Notes under the pieces: model-generated
What the model saw: only the letters and a program-made list of their open reading frames with translations
Told to the model about the DNA's origin: nothing
Database searches by the model: none
Part shown: piece after piece, positions 55,400 to 64,000 of the stretch
Layout of the letters: every line of letters starts with the position of its first letter
Position numbering within the stretch: position 1 is the first letter of the stretch
Source of the DNA: Pseudoduganella flava
GTDB lineage: Bacteria > Pseudomonadota > Gammaproteobacteria > Burkholderiales > Burkholderiaceae_D
Assembly: GCF_007830495.1 (NCBI RefSeq)
Contig: NZ_VLKW01000004.1
Span: forward strand, 310,001 to 374,000
Direction of reading: 5' to 3'
DNA length: 64,000 bases
Translations under genes and position numbers: made by a program

Positions 55400-56563
55400 A
55401 TGTCCGGCGACATGGTCGTGGTGCGCAGGGAAGGCCTGTACTGCGTGCCCGGCGGGTTCTACATCGATCCCTGGCGGCCCGTCGAGCGGGCCGTCATCAC
55501 GCACGGGCATGGCGACCATGCCCGGGTCGGCCACGGCCATTACCTGGCGGCCGAGCCGGGCATCGGCATCCTGCGCCAGCGCCTGGGCGACATTTCCGTG
55601 CAAGGTCTTGCCTACGGGGAGACGACCGAGCACAACGGCGTGCGCATCTCGCTCCATCCGGCCGGGCACGTGCTCGGGTCCAGCCAGGTGCGGCTCGAAT
55701 GCGGCGGCGAAGTGTGGGTCGCGTCCGGCGACTACAAGGTGGAGGGCGACGCCACGTGCGCGCCGTTCGAGCCGGTGCGCTGCCATACGTTCATCACCGA
55801 ATCCACGTTCGGCCTGCCGATCTACCGGTGGGAGCCGCAACAGCAAACCTTCGACGACATCAATGCCTGGTGGCGCCGCAATGCGGAGCAGGGCCGCGCC
55901 AGCCTGATGCTGTGCTATGCGTTCGGCAAGGCGCAACGCATTCTGTCCGGCCTCGACCCGTCGATCGGGCCGATCGTCTGCCATGGCGCCGTCGAGCCGC
56001 TGAATCGCGTCTACCGCACGGCCGGCGTGCCGCTGCCGCCGACGCGGATGGTCAGCGAAGTGGACAAGGCGGACCTGAAGCGGGCGATCGTCATCGCACC
56101 GCCGTCGGCTGGCGGCTCGCCTTGGGCGCGGCGCTTCGGCGATTTCTCCGACGCGTTCGCCAGCGGCTGGATGCTGCTGCGCGGTGCACGCCGGCGGCGA
56201 GGCGTCGACCGGGGCTTCGTGCTGTCCGACCACGCGGACTGGCCCGGCCTGATGTCGGCGATCCGCGCCACGGGCGCCGAGCGCGTCGTCGTCACGCACG
56301 GCTCGATTCCCGTCATGGTGCGCTGGCTGTGCCAGAACGGCTATGACGCGAAGGGCTTCGATACCGAATATGGCGACGACGAGGCGGAAGATGCCGCCGC
56401 TGCGGGGGCGGCGGCCGAAGGCGTCGCGCCGCCCGAGCCGGATCCGGTGGCGCAGCGCTGGGCCGTGCGGGAAGACGCCGAGGCCGCGCGGGCCGCCGGC
56501 ACCGCGGACCGCCAGCGCCAGGAGCCGGAGCAGGAGGAGCCGGAGGAGGATCGCGATGCGTGA
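55400..56563 (+). CDS. Ligase-associated DNA exonuclease (metallo-beta-lactamase fold)
   Basis: 387-aa metallo-beta-lactamase/beta-CASP-type nuclease of the four-gene repair cluster with ATP-dependent ligase, Lhr-Core helicase and MPE phosphoesterase. Metal motifs: ITHGHGDHARVGHGHYL, HPAGHVLGSSQVRLE, VASGDYKVEGD and VLSDHADWPGL, then VVTHGS. In Pseudomonas putida the equivalent cluster has been studied biochemically. A Glu/Ala-rich tail of ~60 residues is not conserved. GAAGGAG precedes the ATG. Its end overlaps the ligase start by eight bases. Confidence 0.92.
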   Translation: MSGDMVVVRREGLYCVPGGFYIDPWRPVERAVITHGHGDHARVGHGHYLAAEPGIGILRQRLGDISVQGLAYGETTEHNGVRISLHPAGHVLGSSQVRLECGGEVWVASGDYKVEGDATCAPFEPVRCHTFITESTFGLPIYRWEPQQQTFDDINAWWRRNAEQGRASLMLCYAFGKAQRILSGLDPSIGPIVCHGAVEPLNRVYRTAGVPLPPTRMVSEVDKADLKRAIVIAPPSAGGSPWARRFGDFSDAFASGWMLLRGARRRRGVDRGFVLSDHADWPGLMSAIRATGAERVVVTHGSIPVMVRWLCQNGYDAKGFDTEYGDDEAEDAAAAGAAAEGVAPPEPDPVAQRWAVREDAEAARAAGTADRQRQEPEQEEPEEDRDA

Positions 56564-58190
56564 GTTCGCGCAGCTGTACGCGGAGCTGGACGAGACGACG
56601 GCGACGAACCGCAAGCTCGATGCGCTGAAATCGTACTTCGCCAGCGCGGCGCCGGAAAACGCCGCATGGGCCGTCTACTTCCTCGCCGGCGGCAAGCCGC
56701 GCCAAGCCGTGCCCGTGAAGCTGCTGCGGCAGTATGCGACCGAATACGCGGGCCTGGACGAGTGGCTGTTCGACGAGTGCTACAACGCCGTCGGCGACCT
56801 GGCCGAGACCATCGCCCACATCCTGCCGGAACCGAAGCGGCGCAGCGACGTTGGCCTCTCCACGTGGATCGAAGAGCGCATCGCGCCATTGCGCGGCGCC
56901 GACCCGGAGACCATCCGCGCCGCGCTGTTCGATTACTGGGACGAGCTGGAGACGCGCGAGCGCTTCCTGCTGATCAAGCTGATCGGCGGCGGCTTTCGTG
57001 TCGGCGTCTCGAAGCTGCTGGTGACGCGGGCCCTGTCCGGCATCGCCGCCGTCGATTCGAAGCTGATCGCGCAGCGGCTGATGGGGTGGACGGACGGCAG
57101 CGTGCGGCCCACCGCGAAAGGCTTCCTGCAACTGATCGCCCAGCAGTCGGACGAGGAGCACGCGCAGCGCGGCGGCCAGCCGTATCCATTCTTCCTGGCG
57201 CATCAGCTGAACGCCGAACCCGCCACGCTGGGCGAGCCGCATGACTGGCAGGTCGAATGGAAGTACGACGGCATGCGTGCGCAGATCGTCAACCGCGGCG
57301 GCAGTTTCGTGTGGTCGCGCGGCGAGGACCTGATCACGGAACGCTTCCCGGAACTGGCCGCGCTCCGCCTGCCCGAGGGAACCGTGGTCGATGGCGAGAT
57401 CCTGGTCTGGCGGGAGGGTAATGCGCCGGCGCCGTTCGCCGACCTGCAGAAGCGCATCGGCCGCAAGTCGCTGTCGCCGAAGTTCCTGGCCGAGTACCCG
57501 GCCGTGCTGGTCGCGTACGACCTGCTCGAACGCGACGGCGTCGACCTGCGCAAGCTGCCGCAATGCGAGCGCCGCACGCTGCTCGAACAGCTGGTGCACG
57601 AGGTGAACGCGCCGCAGCTGCGCATCTCGCCCGTCGTGCACGCGGACAGCTGGGATGAGCTGGCCCGCATCCGCGAAGAGTCGCGCCTGCGCGGCGTCGA
57701 GGGCATGATGCTGAAGGCGCAGGATGCGCAGTATGGCGTCGGCCGCACCAAGGACGTCGGCACGTGGTGGAAGTGGAAGATCGATCCGTACAGCGTCGAC
57801 GCGGTGCTGGTGTATGCGCAGGCGGGCCATGGCCGGCGCGCGTCGCTGTACACCGACTACACGTTCGCCGTGTGGGACAGCGACGGCGATGGCGGGCGCC
57901 ACCTGGTGCCGTTCGCGAAGGCGTATTCGGGGCTGACGGATGCCGAGATCGCGCAGGTCGACAACACCGTGCGCAAGACAACGATCGAGCGCTTCGGCCC
58001 GGTGCGCAGCGTACGGCCGACGATGGTGTTCGAGATCGGCTTCGAGGGCATCGCCGCATCGCCCCGCCACAAGTCCGGCATCGCCGTGCGCTTCCCGCGC
58101 ATCCTGCGCCGGCGCGACGACAAGACGGTGGAGGAAGCCGATACGCTCGATACCCTGAAAGGCTTGCTGGCGCAGGCCGCGCGCGCATGA
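56556..58190 (+). CDS. ATP-dependent DNA ligase (Lhr-cluster type)
   Basis: 544-aa ATP-dependent DNA ligase. The adenylated Lys is Lys236 in [13 protein letters not shown] (motif I); motif III-IV region VVDGEILVW; motif [11 protein letters not shown]; an N-terminal DNA-binding domain ([20 protein letters not shown]) precedes it and an OB domain follows. It lacks the primase and nuclease parts of LigD, so it belongs to the separate ligase of the exo-lig-lhr-mpe operon, thought to act in DNA repair. Overlaps with both neighbours show one operon. Confidence 0.94.
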   Translation: MREFAQLYAELDETTATNRKLDALKSYFASAAPENAAWAVYFLAGGKPRQAVPVKLLRQYATEYAGLDEWLFDECYNAVGDLAETIAHILPEPKRRSDVGLSTWIEERIAPLRGADPETIRAALFDYWDELETRERFLLIKLIGGGFRVGVSKLLVTRALSGIAAVDSKLIAQRLMGWTDGSVRPTAKGFLQLIAQQSDEEHAQRGGQPYPFFLAHQLNAEPATLGEPHDWQVEWKYDGMRAQIVNRGGSFVWSRGEDLITERFPELAALRLPEGTVVDGEILVWREGNAPAPFADLQKRIGRKSLSPKFLAEYPAVLVAYDLLERDGVDLRKLPQCERRTLLEQLVHEVNAPQLRISPVVHADSWDELARIREESRLRGVEGMMLKAQDAQYGVGRTKDVGTWWKWKIDPYSVDAVLVYAQAGHGRRASLYTDYTFAVWDSDGDGGRHLVPFAKAYSGLTDAEIAQVDNTVRKTTIERFGPVRSVRPTMVFEIGFEGIAASPRHKSGIAVRFPRILRRRDDKTVEEADTLDTLKGLLAQAARA

Positions 58191-60661
58191 GCGTGGACGT
58201 CGATGAGGCGGTCGAGCGCTGGTTCGCAGGGCGCGGCTGGAGCGTCTTCCCGTTCCAGCGCGCCGTGTGGAATGCGGCACGCGCCGGTGAATCCGGCCTG
58301 CTGCACGCGACGACGGGGTCGGGCAAGACCCTGGCCGTGTGGTTCGCCGCCGTGCAGCGCGCGCTGGCGGCGCCGAAGAAGCGCAAGGCCGGCCTCGCGG
58401 TGCTGTGGATCACGCCGATGCGGGCATTGGCGGCGGACACGCTGCGGGCGTTGCAGGAATCCGGTGCCGACCTGCTGCCGCAGTGGACCATCGATGCGCG
58501 CACCGGCGACACGTCGTCCAGCGCGCGGGCACGCCAGGCGAAACGGCTGCCCGAGACGCTCGTGACGACGCCGGAATCGCTGTCGCTGATGCTGTCGAAG
58601 GCCGATGCGCACGAGCAGTTCGCCCAGCTGGACATGGTGATCGTCGACGAATGGCACGAGCTGATGGGGAACAAGCGCGGCGTGCAGACGCAGCTGGCGC
58701 TGGCCCGGCTGCGGCACTGGAATGGCAAGCTCGTCGTGTGGGGACTGTCGGCCACGCTGGGCAACCTGCAGCGGGCGCGCGACGTGCTGCTGGGGCCAGG
58801 CGAAGGTGACACACCCTCGGGCACCATCGTCGAGGGGCGGCTCGCCAAGGAGCTCGTCGTCGACACGCTGATCCCGGAAAATCCGTCGCGCTTTCCGTGG
58901 GCCGGCCACCTGGGCATCCAGATGCTGCAACCCGTGATCGCCGAGATCGACCGGCATGCGACGACGCTCGTGTTCTGCAACACGCGCTCGCAGGCGGAGC
59001 TGTGGTACCAGAACATGCTCGATGCGCGGCCCGACTGGGCGGGCCTGATCGCGCTGCACCACGGCTCGCTGGACAAGGAGGTGCGCGACTGGGTGGAGCT
59101 GGGGCTGAAGAAGGGGCAGCTGAAGGCGGTCGTCTGCACGTCCAGCCTCGATCTCGGCGTCGACTTCCTGCCCGTGGAACGGGTGCTGCAGATCGGCAGC
59201 GCGAAAGGCATCGCCAGGCTGCTGCAACGGGCGGGGCGCTCCGGCCACGCGCCGGGGCGCGTGTCGCGCGTGACCCTGGTGCCCACGCAAAGCCTGGAAC
59301 TGCTGGAAGCGGCCGCCGCGATCCAGGCCGTGAACGACCGCGACATCGAGTCGCGCCCCGTGCCGGACAAGCCGCTCGACGTGCTTGTGCAGCACCTCGT
59401 GACGGTGGCGCTGGGTGGCGGCTTCCGCTCGGAGGCGCTGTACGACGAAGTGCGCACCGCGTGGTCGTATCGCGACCTGACGCCTGACGAGTGGCAGTGG
59501 GCGCTGGACTTTGTCGCGCGCGGCGGCCAGAGCCTGACCGTGTATCCCGAATACCGGCGCGTGCTGCCGGACGAGGAGGGCGTGTACCGCGTGCCGGATG
59601 CGGCGATCGGGCGGCGCCACCGGATGGGGATCGGCACGATCGTGTCGGAAGCGATGATCCAGGTGAAGTACCAGAGCGGCGGCCGCATCGGCACCGTCGA
59701 GGAGGGCTTCATCGCGCGGCTGAACAAGGGCGATCACTTCCTGTTCGGCGGGCGCATCCTCGAATTCATCCGCGTGCACGAGATGACGGCCTATGTGCGC
59801 CGCGCCACCGGCGCGAAGGGGGCCGTGCCGCGCTGGCAGGGCGGCAAGATGCCGCTGTCGTCGGAATTGGCGCATGCCGCGCTGGAGCAGATGCGCCTGG
59901 CCACCGAGGGCATATATCGCGGGCCCGAGATGGCGGCCGTGCGCCCGCTGCTGGAGATCCAGGAGCGCTGGTCGGCGTTGCCGACGCCGCAGCGTACCGT
60001 CATCGAAAGCCTGCACAGCCGCGAAGGGTACCACCTGTTCATGTACCCGTTTGCCGGCCGCTCCGTGCACATCGGGCTCGCATCGTTGCTGTCGTGGCGC
60101 GTGGGCCGCATGCAGCCCGCTACGTTCTCGATCGCCGTCAACGACTACGGCTTTGAACTGCTCGCGCCCGAGGCGGTGCCGTGGCTGGACGTGTTCGCCC
60201 CGAGCCACGGCCGCGACGTCGCGTTGTTTTCCACGGAGCGGCTGCTGGAGGACGTGCTGGCGAGCCTGAACGCCACGGAGCTGTCGCAGCGGCGCTTTCG
60301 CGAGATCGCCCGGATCGCCGGGCTGATCTTCCAGGGCTATCCGGGCCAGCCGAAAAGCAACCGGCAACTGCAGGCGTCGTCGTCGTTGTTCTTCGAGGTG
60401 TTCCGCAAGCACGATGCCGGCAACCTGCTGCTGACACAGGCGCAGCGCGAAGTGCTGGAACAGGAGCTGGAACTGAAGCGCCTGCGCGCCACGCTGGAGG
60501 AGTTGCAGGCACGAGCGGTCAGCTTCCACGAAGTGCGGCGCGCCACGCCGTTCGGCTTCGCGCTGATGGTGGAACGGTTCCGCGAAAAGCTCAGCACCGA
60601 AAAGCTGTCGGACCGCGTGGCCCGCGTGCTGCGCGAACTGGAGAAGGCGGCCGGACCATGA
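58187..60661 (+). CDS. Lhr-Core ATP-dependent DNA helicase
   Basis: 824-aa superfamily 2 3'-5' helicase of the Lhr-Core type. Motifs: Q-like [11 protein letters not shown], Walker [16 protein letters not shown], motif [17 protein letters not shown] (the characteristic DEWH), SATLGN (motif III), [12 protein letters not shown], and motif [14 protein letters not shown], followed by the winged-helix and Lhr-specific beta-barrel domains. The name lhr is avoided because full-length Lhr has a 600-residue extension absent here. ATGA-coupled to ligase and phosphoesterase. Confidence 0.95.
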   Translation: MSVDVDEAVERWFAGRGWSVFPFQRAVWNAARAGESGLLHATTGSGKTLAVWFAAVQRALAAPKKRKAGLAVLWITPMRALAADTLRALQESGADLLPQWTIDARTGDTSSSARARQAKRLPETLVTTPESLSLMLSKADAHEQFAQLDMVIVDEWHELMGNKRGVQTQLALARLRHWNGKLVVWGLSATLGNLQRARDVLLGPGEGDTPSGTIVEGRLAKELVVDTLIPENPSRFPWAGHLGIQMLQPVIAEIDRHATTLVFCNTRSQAELWYQNMLDARPDWAGLIALHHGSLDKEVRDWVELGLKKGQLKAVVCTSSLDLGVDFLPVERVLQIGSAKGIARLLQRAGRSGHAPGRVSRVTLVPTQSLELLEAAAAIQAVNDRDIESRPVPDKPLDVLVQHLVTVALGGGFRSEALYDEVRTAWSYRDLTPDEWQWALDFVARGGQSLTVYPEYRRVLPDEEGVYRVPDAAIGRRHRMGIGTIVSEAMIQVKYQSGGRIGTVEEGFIARLNKGDHFLFGGRILEFIRVHEMTAYVRRATGAKGAVPRWQGGKMPLSSELAHAALEQMRLATEGIYRGPEMAAVRPLLEIQERWSALPTPQRTVIESLHSREGYHLFMYPFAGRSVHIGLASLLSWRVGRMQPATFSIAVNDYGFELLAPEAVPWLDVFAPSHGRDVALFSTERLLEDVLASLNATELSQRRFREIARIAGLIFQGYPGQPKSNRQLQASSSLFFEVFRKHDAGNLLLTQAQREVLEQELELKRLRATLEELQARAVSFHEVRRATPFGFALMVERFREKLSTEKLSDRVARVLRELEKAAGP

Positions 60662-61323
60662 GCATCGGGGAAGGGCTGGCGATCGACCTGGCCGGCGAGC
60701 GCGTGCTGCTGCTGCCGCAGAAGGCGCTGTACTGGCCGCGCGAGCGAACGCTGATCGTCGCCGACATCCACTTCGGCAAGGCCGCGTCGTTCCGCGCGCT
60801 GGGCGTGCCCGTCCCGCGTGGCACCACCAGCGAGAACCTGGCCGCGCTCGATGGACTGCTGGCCGCGCACGACGTGGCGCGCATCGTGTTCCTCGGCGAC
60901 TTCCTGCATGCCAAGGCGGCGCATGCGAGCGCCACGGTGCAGACGATGCTGGCGTGGCGCCGGCGCCGGCCGGCACTGCGGCTGACGCTGGTACGTGGCA
61001 ACCACGACGAGCGGGCCGGCGATCCGTCCGCGCTGCTGGACATCGACGTCGTCGACGAGCCCCATGCGGCCGGCCCGTTCGCGTTCTGCCACCATCCCGA
61101 CCTGGCGGCGGACGGTTATGTGCTGGCCGGGCACGTGCATCCCGTGTACCGGCTGGCGGGGCGCCACGAGTCGCTGCGGCTTCCCTGTTTCGTCGTCGGC
61201 GCGCGGCGCGCGATCCTGCCGTCGTTCGGCTCCTTCACGGGCGGGCACCCCGTCATGCCGGCGCCGGACGAACGCCTGTATCTGGCCGTCGAGGATTCTG
61301 TTTTCGCAGTGCAAAACTGGTAG
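60658..61323 (+). CDS. pdeM: Ligase-associated DNA damage response metallophosphoesterase (MPE)
   Basis: 221-aa calcineurin-like phosphoesterase closing the repair operon. All metal motifs are visible: [12 protein letters not shown] (D-x-H), [10 protein letters not shown] (GD), [10 protein letters not shown] (GNHD), CHHPD and LAGHVHPVY. Homologues are Mn-dependent phosphoesterases/nucleases of the same cluster. The start overlaps the Lhr-Core stop (ATGA). No terminator is evident; the next 190 bases hold the promoter of the KGG protein. Confidence 0.93.
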   Translation: MSIGEGLAIDLAGERVLLLPQKALYWPRERTLIVADIHFGKAASFRALGVPVPRGTTSENLAALDGLLAAHDVARIVFLGDFLHAKAAHASATVQTMLAWRRRRPALRLTLVRGNHDERAGDPSALLDIDVVDEPHAAGPFAFCHHPDLAADGYVLAGHVHPVYRLAGRHESLRLPCFVVGARRAILPSFGSFTGGHPVMPAPDERLYLAVEDSVFAVQNW

Positions 61324-61327
61324 GTGA

Positions 61328-61358
61328 ACTCCTACAGGCACACATGTAGGCGTCCTAT
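61328..61358 (+). promoter_or_regulatory. ACTCCTAC-N15-CGTCCTAT motif upstream of the KGG protein gene
   Basis: Same octamers and same 15-bp spacing as at 53405-53435. Here the spacer ends in TGTAGG, making an inverted repeat CCTACA/TGTAGG. It lies about 160 bases before the gene; TACAAT at 61413-61418 is a second, closer -10 candidate. Confidence 0.5.
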
Positions 61359-61513
61359 ATTTGCTGTTCAGTCGTTCCACTACCATGAGGTCTCCTGTTG
61401 CCCGATCGTTATTACAATGATCGTCGCTGGTCGGTAAGTCGATCGGGCCGCGGGAGTCCCTCCTCACTGCACCCACATCCCCATCCCCATGCGTCACTTC
61501 AGGAGAAAACACC

Positions 61514-61828
61514 ATGGCTGCATCAAATCAGGGTAACAATCGAGGTAATCGACAAGGCGAGGCACAAGGCAACAAGCAAAGCACCACGCGCAATCGCGGC
61601 TTTGCATCGATGGATCCGCAGCGCCAGCGCGAGATCGCATCCGAAGGGGGCCGCGCCGCCCATGCGAAGGGCACCGCGCACGAGTTCACGTCGGAAGAGG
61701 CACGCCGTGCCGGGGCCATGAGCCACAAGAACGGCAACCGCCAGAGCGCCTCTCGCTCGAACAACGATGCCGACCAGGGCAACCAGGGCGGCCAGGACAA
61801 CAGCCGCAACGACAATCGCCAGGGCTGA
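61514..61828 (+). CDS. KGG-motif stress protein (104 aa)
   Basis: Small hydrophilic protein with the stress-induced KGG repeat (GFASMDPQRQREIASEGG and RAAHAKGTAHEFTSEEAR), as in E. coli YciG and Bacillus GsiB. The flanks are Asn/Gln/Gly/Arg-rich and disordered. Such proteins are made under acid, desiccation or general stress. AGGAGAAAA precedes the ATG. Followed after 33 bases by a second small disordered protein and a terminator, so they form a two-gene unit. Confidence 0.9.
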   Translation: MAASNQGNNRGNRQGEAQGNKQSTTRNRGFASMDPQRQREIASEGGRAAHAKGTAHEFTSEEARRAGAMSHKNGNRQSASRSNNDADQGNQGGQDNSRNDNRQG

Positions 61829-61861
61829 TTTCAGTGCAGGAACAGGCACAGGAGAGATGGC

Positions 61862-62116
61862 ATGACTCCACCTGACAAGTCCCGCAAGAACAACAGCGAA
61901 GACACCTTCGTCCTGGTGGACACCGAACATCCCGGCATCGGCAACGTTGATCTGCCGGAGACGGAAGTGCGCCGCCTGGACAAGCCCATACCCGGCAGCC
62001 GCCAGAGCGCGGACCAGGGTTCACGCCAAAGCGGGGATCACGCTTCCCGCCAGGGTGGCGAACCACCGGGCACCGAAGGCGGTGCCCCAGGGCCTGAAGC
62101 CAGCTCGGGTGTGTGA
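61862..62116 (+). CDS. Small disordered hydrophilic protein (84 aa)
   Basis: Unknown function. No hydrophobic core; repeats of the SRQSADQG / SRQSGDHA / SRQGGEPP kind in the second half suggest internal duplication. Good AGGAGAG ribosome site. Shares orientation, spacing and composition with the KGG protein before it and ends just before a strong terminator, so it is probably part of the same stress unit. Confidence 0.72.
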   Translation: MTPPDKSRKNNSEDTFVLVDTEHPGIGNVDLPETEVRRLDKPIPGSRQSADQGSRQSGDHASRQGGEPPGTEGGAPGPEASSGV

Positions 62117-62120
62117 ACGA

Positions 62121-62146
62121 AACCCCGGCACACGCCGGGGTTTTTG
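62121..62146 (+). terminator. Rho-independent terminator of the KGG unit
   Basis: Stem ACCCCGGC / GCCGGGGT with an ACAC loop, then TTTTTGTGT. Five bases after the stop of the 84-aa protein. Confidence 0.88.
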
Positions 62147-62210
62147 TGTCAGGCGGGCGCGGCGGTTGGAGGGGCCGCGCGGTCCGACCTGACATTCCTC
62201 CTTGAGGGCA

Positions 62211-62708
62211 TCAATGCCCCAGCTGGCGATGCTCGCCCACATTGGTCGGCGGCTTGCCCGTGATCGCGGCCTTCGCCATCGCGAACAGCGACACCATCTT
62301 GCTGTTGGCCGTATCCCAGTATTCCGCGGCCTGGATATGCACCCGCAGCAGCGCCAGGTGCGGGTCGTCCAGCCCTTGCGGGAACCACGCCTTGACCATC
62401 GGATTCCACAGTTCTTCCGCCTTGGCGCGGTCGCGCAGCAGCTCGGCACGGCCCGACACGGACACGTACAGGTGATCGTCGACGTCGGCGAACGACACGT
62501 TGACGGAAGGGTTGTCCAGCAGCTCGCGCGTGAACGCTTCCTGGTCCGACACGAAGAACCACATATTGCCGTCGGCATCGACCTGCTGGCTCGTCAGCGG
62601 CCGGCTGCTCAGCATATTCGACGCGTCCTGCGTCGTGAACATACCGAATTTCACATCCTTGATCTTGCCGCGCAGGTCATCCAGTTCGTCGGTGGTGAAG
62701 ATAGTCAT
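62211..62708 (-). CDS. Pyridoxamine 5'-phosphate oxidase-family protein (general stress type)
   Basis: 165-aa flavin-binding split-barrel protein of the general stress protein 26 group: VKFGMFTTQDASNMLSSRPL, GNMWFFVSDQEAFTRELLDN, SVNVSFADVDDHLYVSVSGR and RVHIQAAEYWDTANSKM are the family blocks. Members bind FMN or FAD and are induced by stress, without known pyridoxine activity. Convergent with the KGG unit. GGAGCGATC precedes the ATG. Confidence 0.9.
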   Translation of the reverse strand: MTIFTTDELDDLRGKIKDVKFGMFTTQDASNMLSSRPLTSQQVDADGNMWFFVSDQEAFTRELLDNPSVNVSFADVDDHLYVSVSGRAELLRDRAKAEELWNPMVKAWFPQGLDDPHLALLRVHIQAAEYWDTANSKMVSLFAMAKAAITGKPPTNVGEHRQLGH

Positions 62709-62853
62709 GATCGCTCCTTTTGCTTTGTCCTGAACAAGCGCTCAGGATAGCCCGGCAACGGTATGCCTTCTGTACGCCAGCGAACAGCACGCGCCGGTGC
62801 GGGGAGATTTGTTTCGTTTGTAACAGCAGAGGAAGCGTCAATTGACGGCGCAA

Positions 62854-62870
62854 ATGATAATCATTATCAT
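62854..62870 (+). promoter_or_regulatory. Fur box before the PepSY operon
   Basis: ATGATAAT-C-ATTATCAT, a perfect 8-bp palindrome matching the core of the Fur consensus (GATAATCATTATC). It lies 11 bases before the first possible start codon, so the operon should be switched off by iron. Confidence 0.85.
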
Positions 62871-62880
62871 CTGTTGATTA

Positions 62881-63555
62881 TTGAAGGCACGCAAGAAGGC
62901 GAAATTGAACGACAAGAACATCGATGCGACGGCGAAGAACGCGGGCCGGGCCATGTGGCTGAAGCAACTGCATCAGTGGCACTGGATCAGTTCCGCGCTG
63001 TGCCTGCTTGGCATGTTCCTGTTCAGCATTACCGGCATCACCTTGAACCACGCGTCGCAGATCGAGGCGAAGCCCACCGTCGTGCGCAAGGAAGCCACCG
63101 CGCCGGCGCCGTTGCTGGCTCAGTTGCGCGCCTTCGCGGGCGAGCACGATGGCGACAAGGCGCCGCTGCCCGATGCGGCCGAGCGCTGGCTGGAAGACAC
63201 TTGGTCCATCAAGGCCGGCGGCCGGGTCGCCGAATGGGCTGCCGACGAAGTCTACCTGCCGCTGCCGAAGGCGGGCGGCGACGCGTGGGTGCGCATCGGC
63301 CTGGAAGACGGCGCGGCCGAATACGAGAACACCGACCGCGGCTGGATTTCCTGGCTCAACGACGTGCACAAGGGCCGTAACACGGGCACGGCCTGGAACT
63401 GGTTCATCGACGTGTTTGCCGCCGCCTGTCTCGTGTTCTGCATCACGGGCCTCTTGATCCTGAAATTCCACGCGGCCAACCGGCCCTTCACGTGGCCGAT
63501 GGTCGGCCTGGGCATGCTGGTCCCGATCGTCATTGCTCTGTTGTTCATCCACTAA
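62881..63555 (+). CDS. PepSY-associated membrane protein of an iron-regulated operon
   Basis: 224-aa membrane protein with an N-terminal helix (WISSALCLLGMFLFSITGIT), a periplasmic part (residues ~55-165) and two C-terminal helices (FIDVFAAACLVFCITGLLIL; MVGLGMLVPIVIALLFIH), the layout of the PepSY-TM family. Such proteins accompany TonB receptors for iron. The start is uncertain: TTG at 62881 gives a basic N-terminus, TTG 62905 or ATG 62953 are alternatives, and the Fur box makes a later start likely. The DUF2271-type gene follows after 13 bases. Confidence 0.82.
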   Translation: MKARKKAKLNDKNIDATAKNAGRAMWLKQLHQWHWISSALCLLGMFLFSITGITLNHASQIEAKPTVVRKEATAPAPLLAQLRAFAGEHDGDKAPLPDAAERWLEDTWSIKAGGRVAEWAADEVYLPLPKAGGDAWVRIGLEDGAAEYENTDRGWISWLNDVHKGRNTGTAWNWFIDVFAAACLVFCITGLLILKFHAANRPFTWPMVGLGMLVPIVIALLFIH

Positions 63556-63568
63556 AAAAAGGCACACC

Positions 63569-64000
63569 ATGAAATTACGCTACTCCATCGCGCTCGGCAT
63601 TCCGCTTGTCAGTGCGCAGGCGATGGCGGCCGACCTGGCCCTGAAGCTCGAGATCCCGCAACTGAACGTGGCCGAGTACCACAAGCCGTATATCGCCGCG
63701 TGGCTGGAAAACGCCGACCAGAAGGTGGTGACGAACCTCGCGGTGCTGTACGACATGAAGAAGAAGGACAATGCCGGCACCAAGTGGCTGAAGGACATGC
63801 GCCAGTGGTGGCGCAAGGCGGGCCGCGACGTCGAGATGCCGCTGGACGGCGTCAGCGGCGCCACCCGCGCGCCGGGCGAGCACACGCTGACCTTCCCGGT
63901 CGCGAAGGACGCGTTGAACAAGCTGCCGGCCGGCCAGTACACGCTGGTGGTCGAAGCGGCGCGCGAAGCGGGCGGCCGTGAGCTCGTCAAGGTGCCCGTC
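63569..64000 (+). CDS. DUF2271-family periplasmic protein (3' end outside window)
   Basis: Starts at an ATG and stays open for 144 codons to the window edge. Signal peptide MKLRYSIALGIPLVSAQAMA, then LEIPQLNVAEYHKPYIAAWL, DMKKKDNAGTKWLKDMRQWW, SGATRAPGEHTLTFPVAKDA and LPAGQYTLVVEAAREAGG, which match the DUF2271 family found with PepSY and flavin-transferase genes in iron-starvation operons. Same operon as the PepSY gene. The remainder is missing. Confidence 0.82.
   Translation, partial: MKLRYSIALGIPLVSAQAMAADLALKLEIPQLNVAEYHKPYIAAWLENADQKVVTNLAVLYDMKKKDNAGTKWLKDMRQWWRKAGRDVEMPLDGVSGATRAPGEHTLTFPVAKDALNKLPAGQYTLVVEAAREAGGRELVKVPV

Overview
The window is a 64 kb piece of a GC-rich (roughly 65%) betaproteobacterial chromosome, most likely Oxalobacteraceae of the Massilia / Pseudoduganella / Duganella group. 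I base this on gene content and protein similarity recalled from memory (pyrG-kdsA-eno-ftsB order, an ImuB-type dnaE2, a PEP-CTERM protein, Fur-controlled TonB receptors, palindromic intergenic repeats of the GGGGTCAGACCC type). No search was run. Coding density is high, no rRNA, tRNA or CRISPR array was seen, and most long antisense frames are shadows of GC-rich genes.

Layout. 1-3.5 kb: the end of dnaE2, a small unknown protein and two GNAT acetyltransferases. 3.5-5.5 kb (minus strand): a type VI secretion module of Tae4-like amidase effector, putative immunity protein and PAAR tip protein. 5.7-11 kb: PRC-barrel protein, then pyrG-kdsA, a block of tandem palindromic repeats, eno and ftsB. 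11-14.6 kb: a malate:quinone oxidoreductase with a twin-arginine leader, and an ammonium transporter behind a sigma-54/NtrC-type promoter. 14.6-22 kb: two nutrient systems. One is a Fur-boxed heme-type TonB receptor with an exported HemS-like protein; the other is a TonB receptor coupled to a glycerophosphodiester phosphodiesterase behind a PhoB-like box. 22-32 kb: housekeeping genes (hslO, gamma carbonic anhydrase, PHP phosphatase, htpX, YciO-type protein, site-2 protease, trpS, methyltransferase, dapA, bamC). 32-38.6 kb: a LysR/NmrA divergent pair, an Ala-rich lipoprotein, roxA, a PEP-CTERM protein, slyD and an exported protein translationally coupled to mutS.

38.6-45.4 kb: mutS, then a lower-GC accessory island of about 3.8 kb. 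The island sits between two direct copies of the mutS start/promoter segment (41235-41411 and 45028-45178). It holds an Hcp-like fragment, an internally deleted IS3-family transposase, a large nuclease-like/SEC-C gene broken by one frameshift, and an unknown minus-strand gene. This is the most unusual part of the window.

45.4-64 kb: HDOD protein, msrC, a LysR/aldo-keto reductase pair, two coupled sensor kinases, a RecQ-like helicase with a Tudor-like tail instead of RQC/HRDC, the four-gene repair operon exonuclease-ligase-Lhr-Core-MPE, a small stress-protein cluster and the start of a Fur-boxed PepSY/DUF2271 operon cut by the window end. Themes linking the genes are DNA repair (dnaE2, mutS, recQ-like, lig/lhr cluster), metal, heme and phosphate scavenging through TonB receptors, and competition through type VI secretion.
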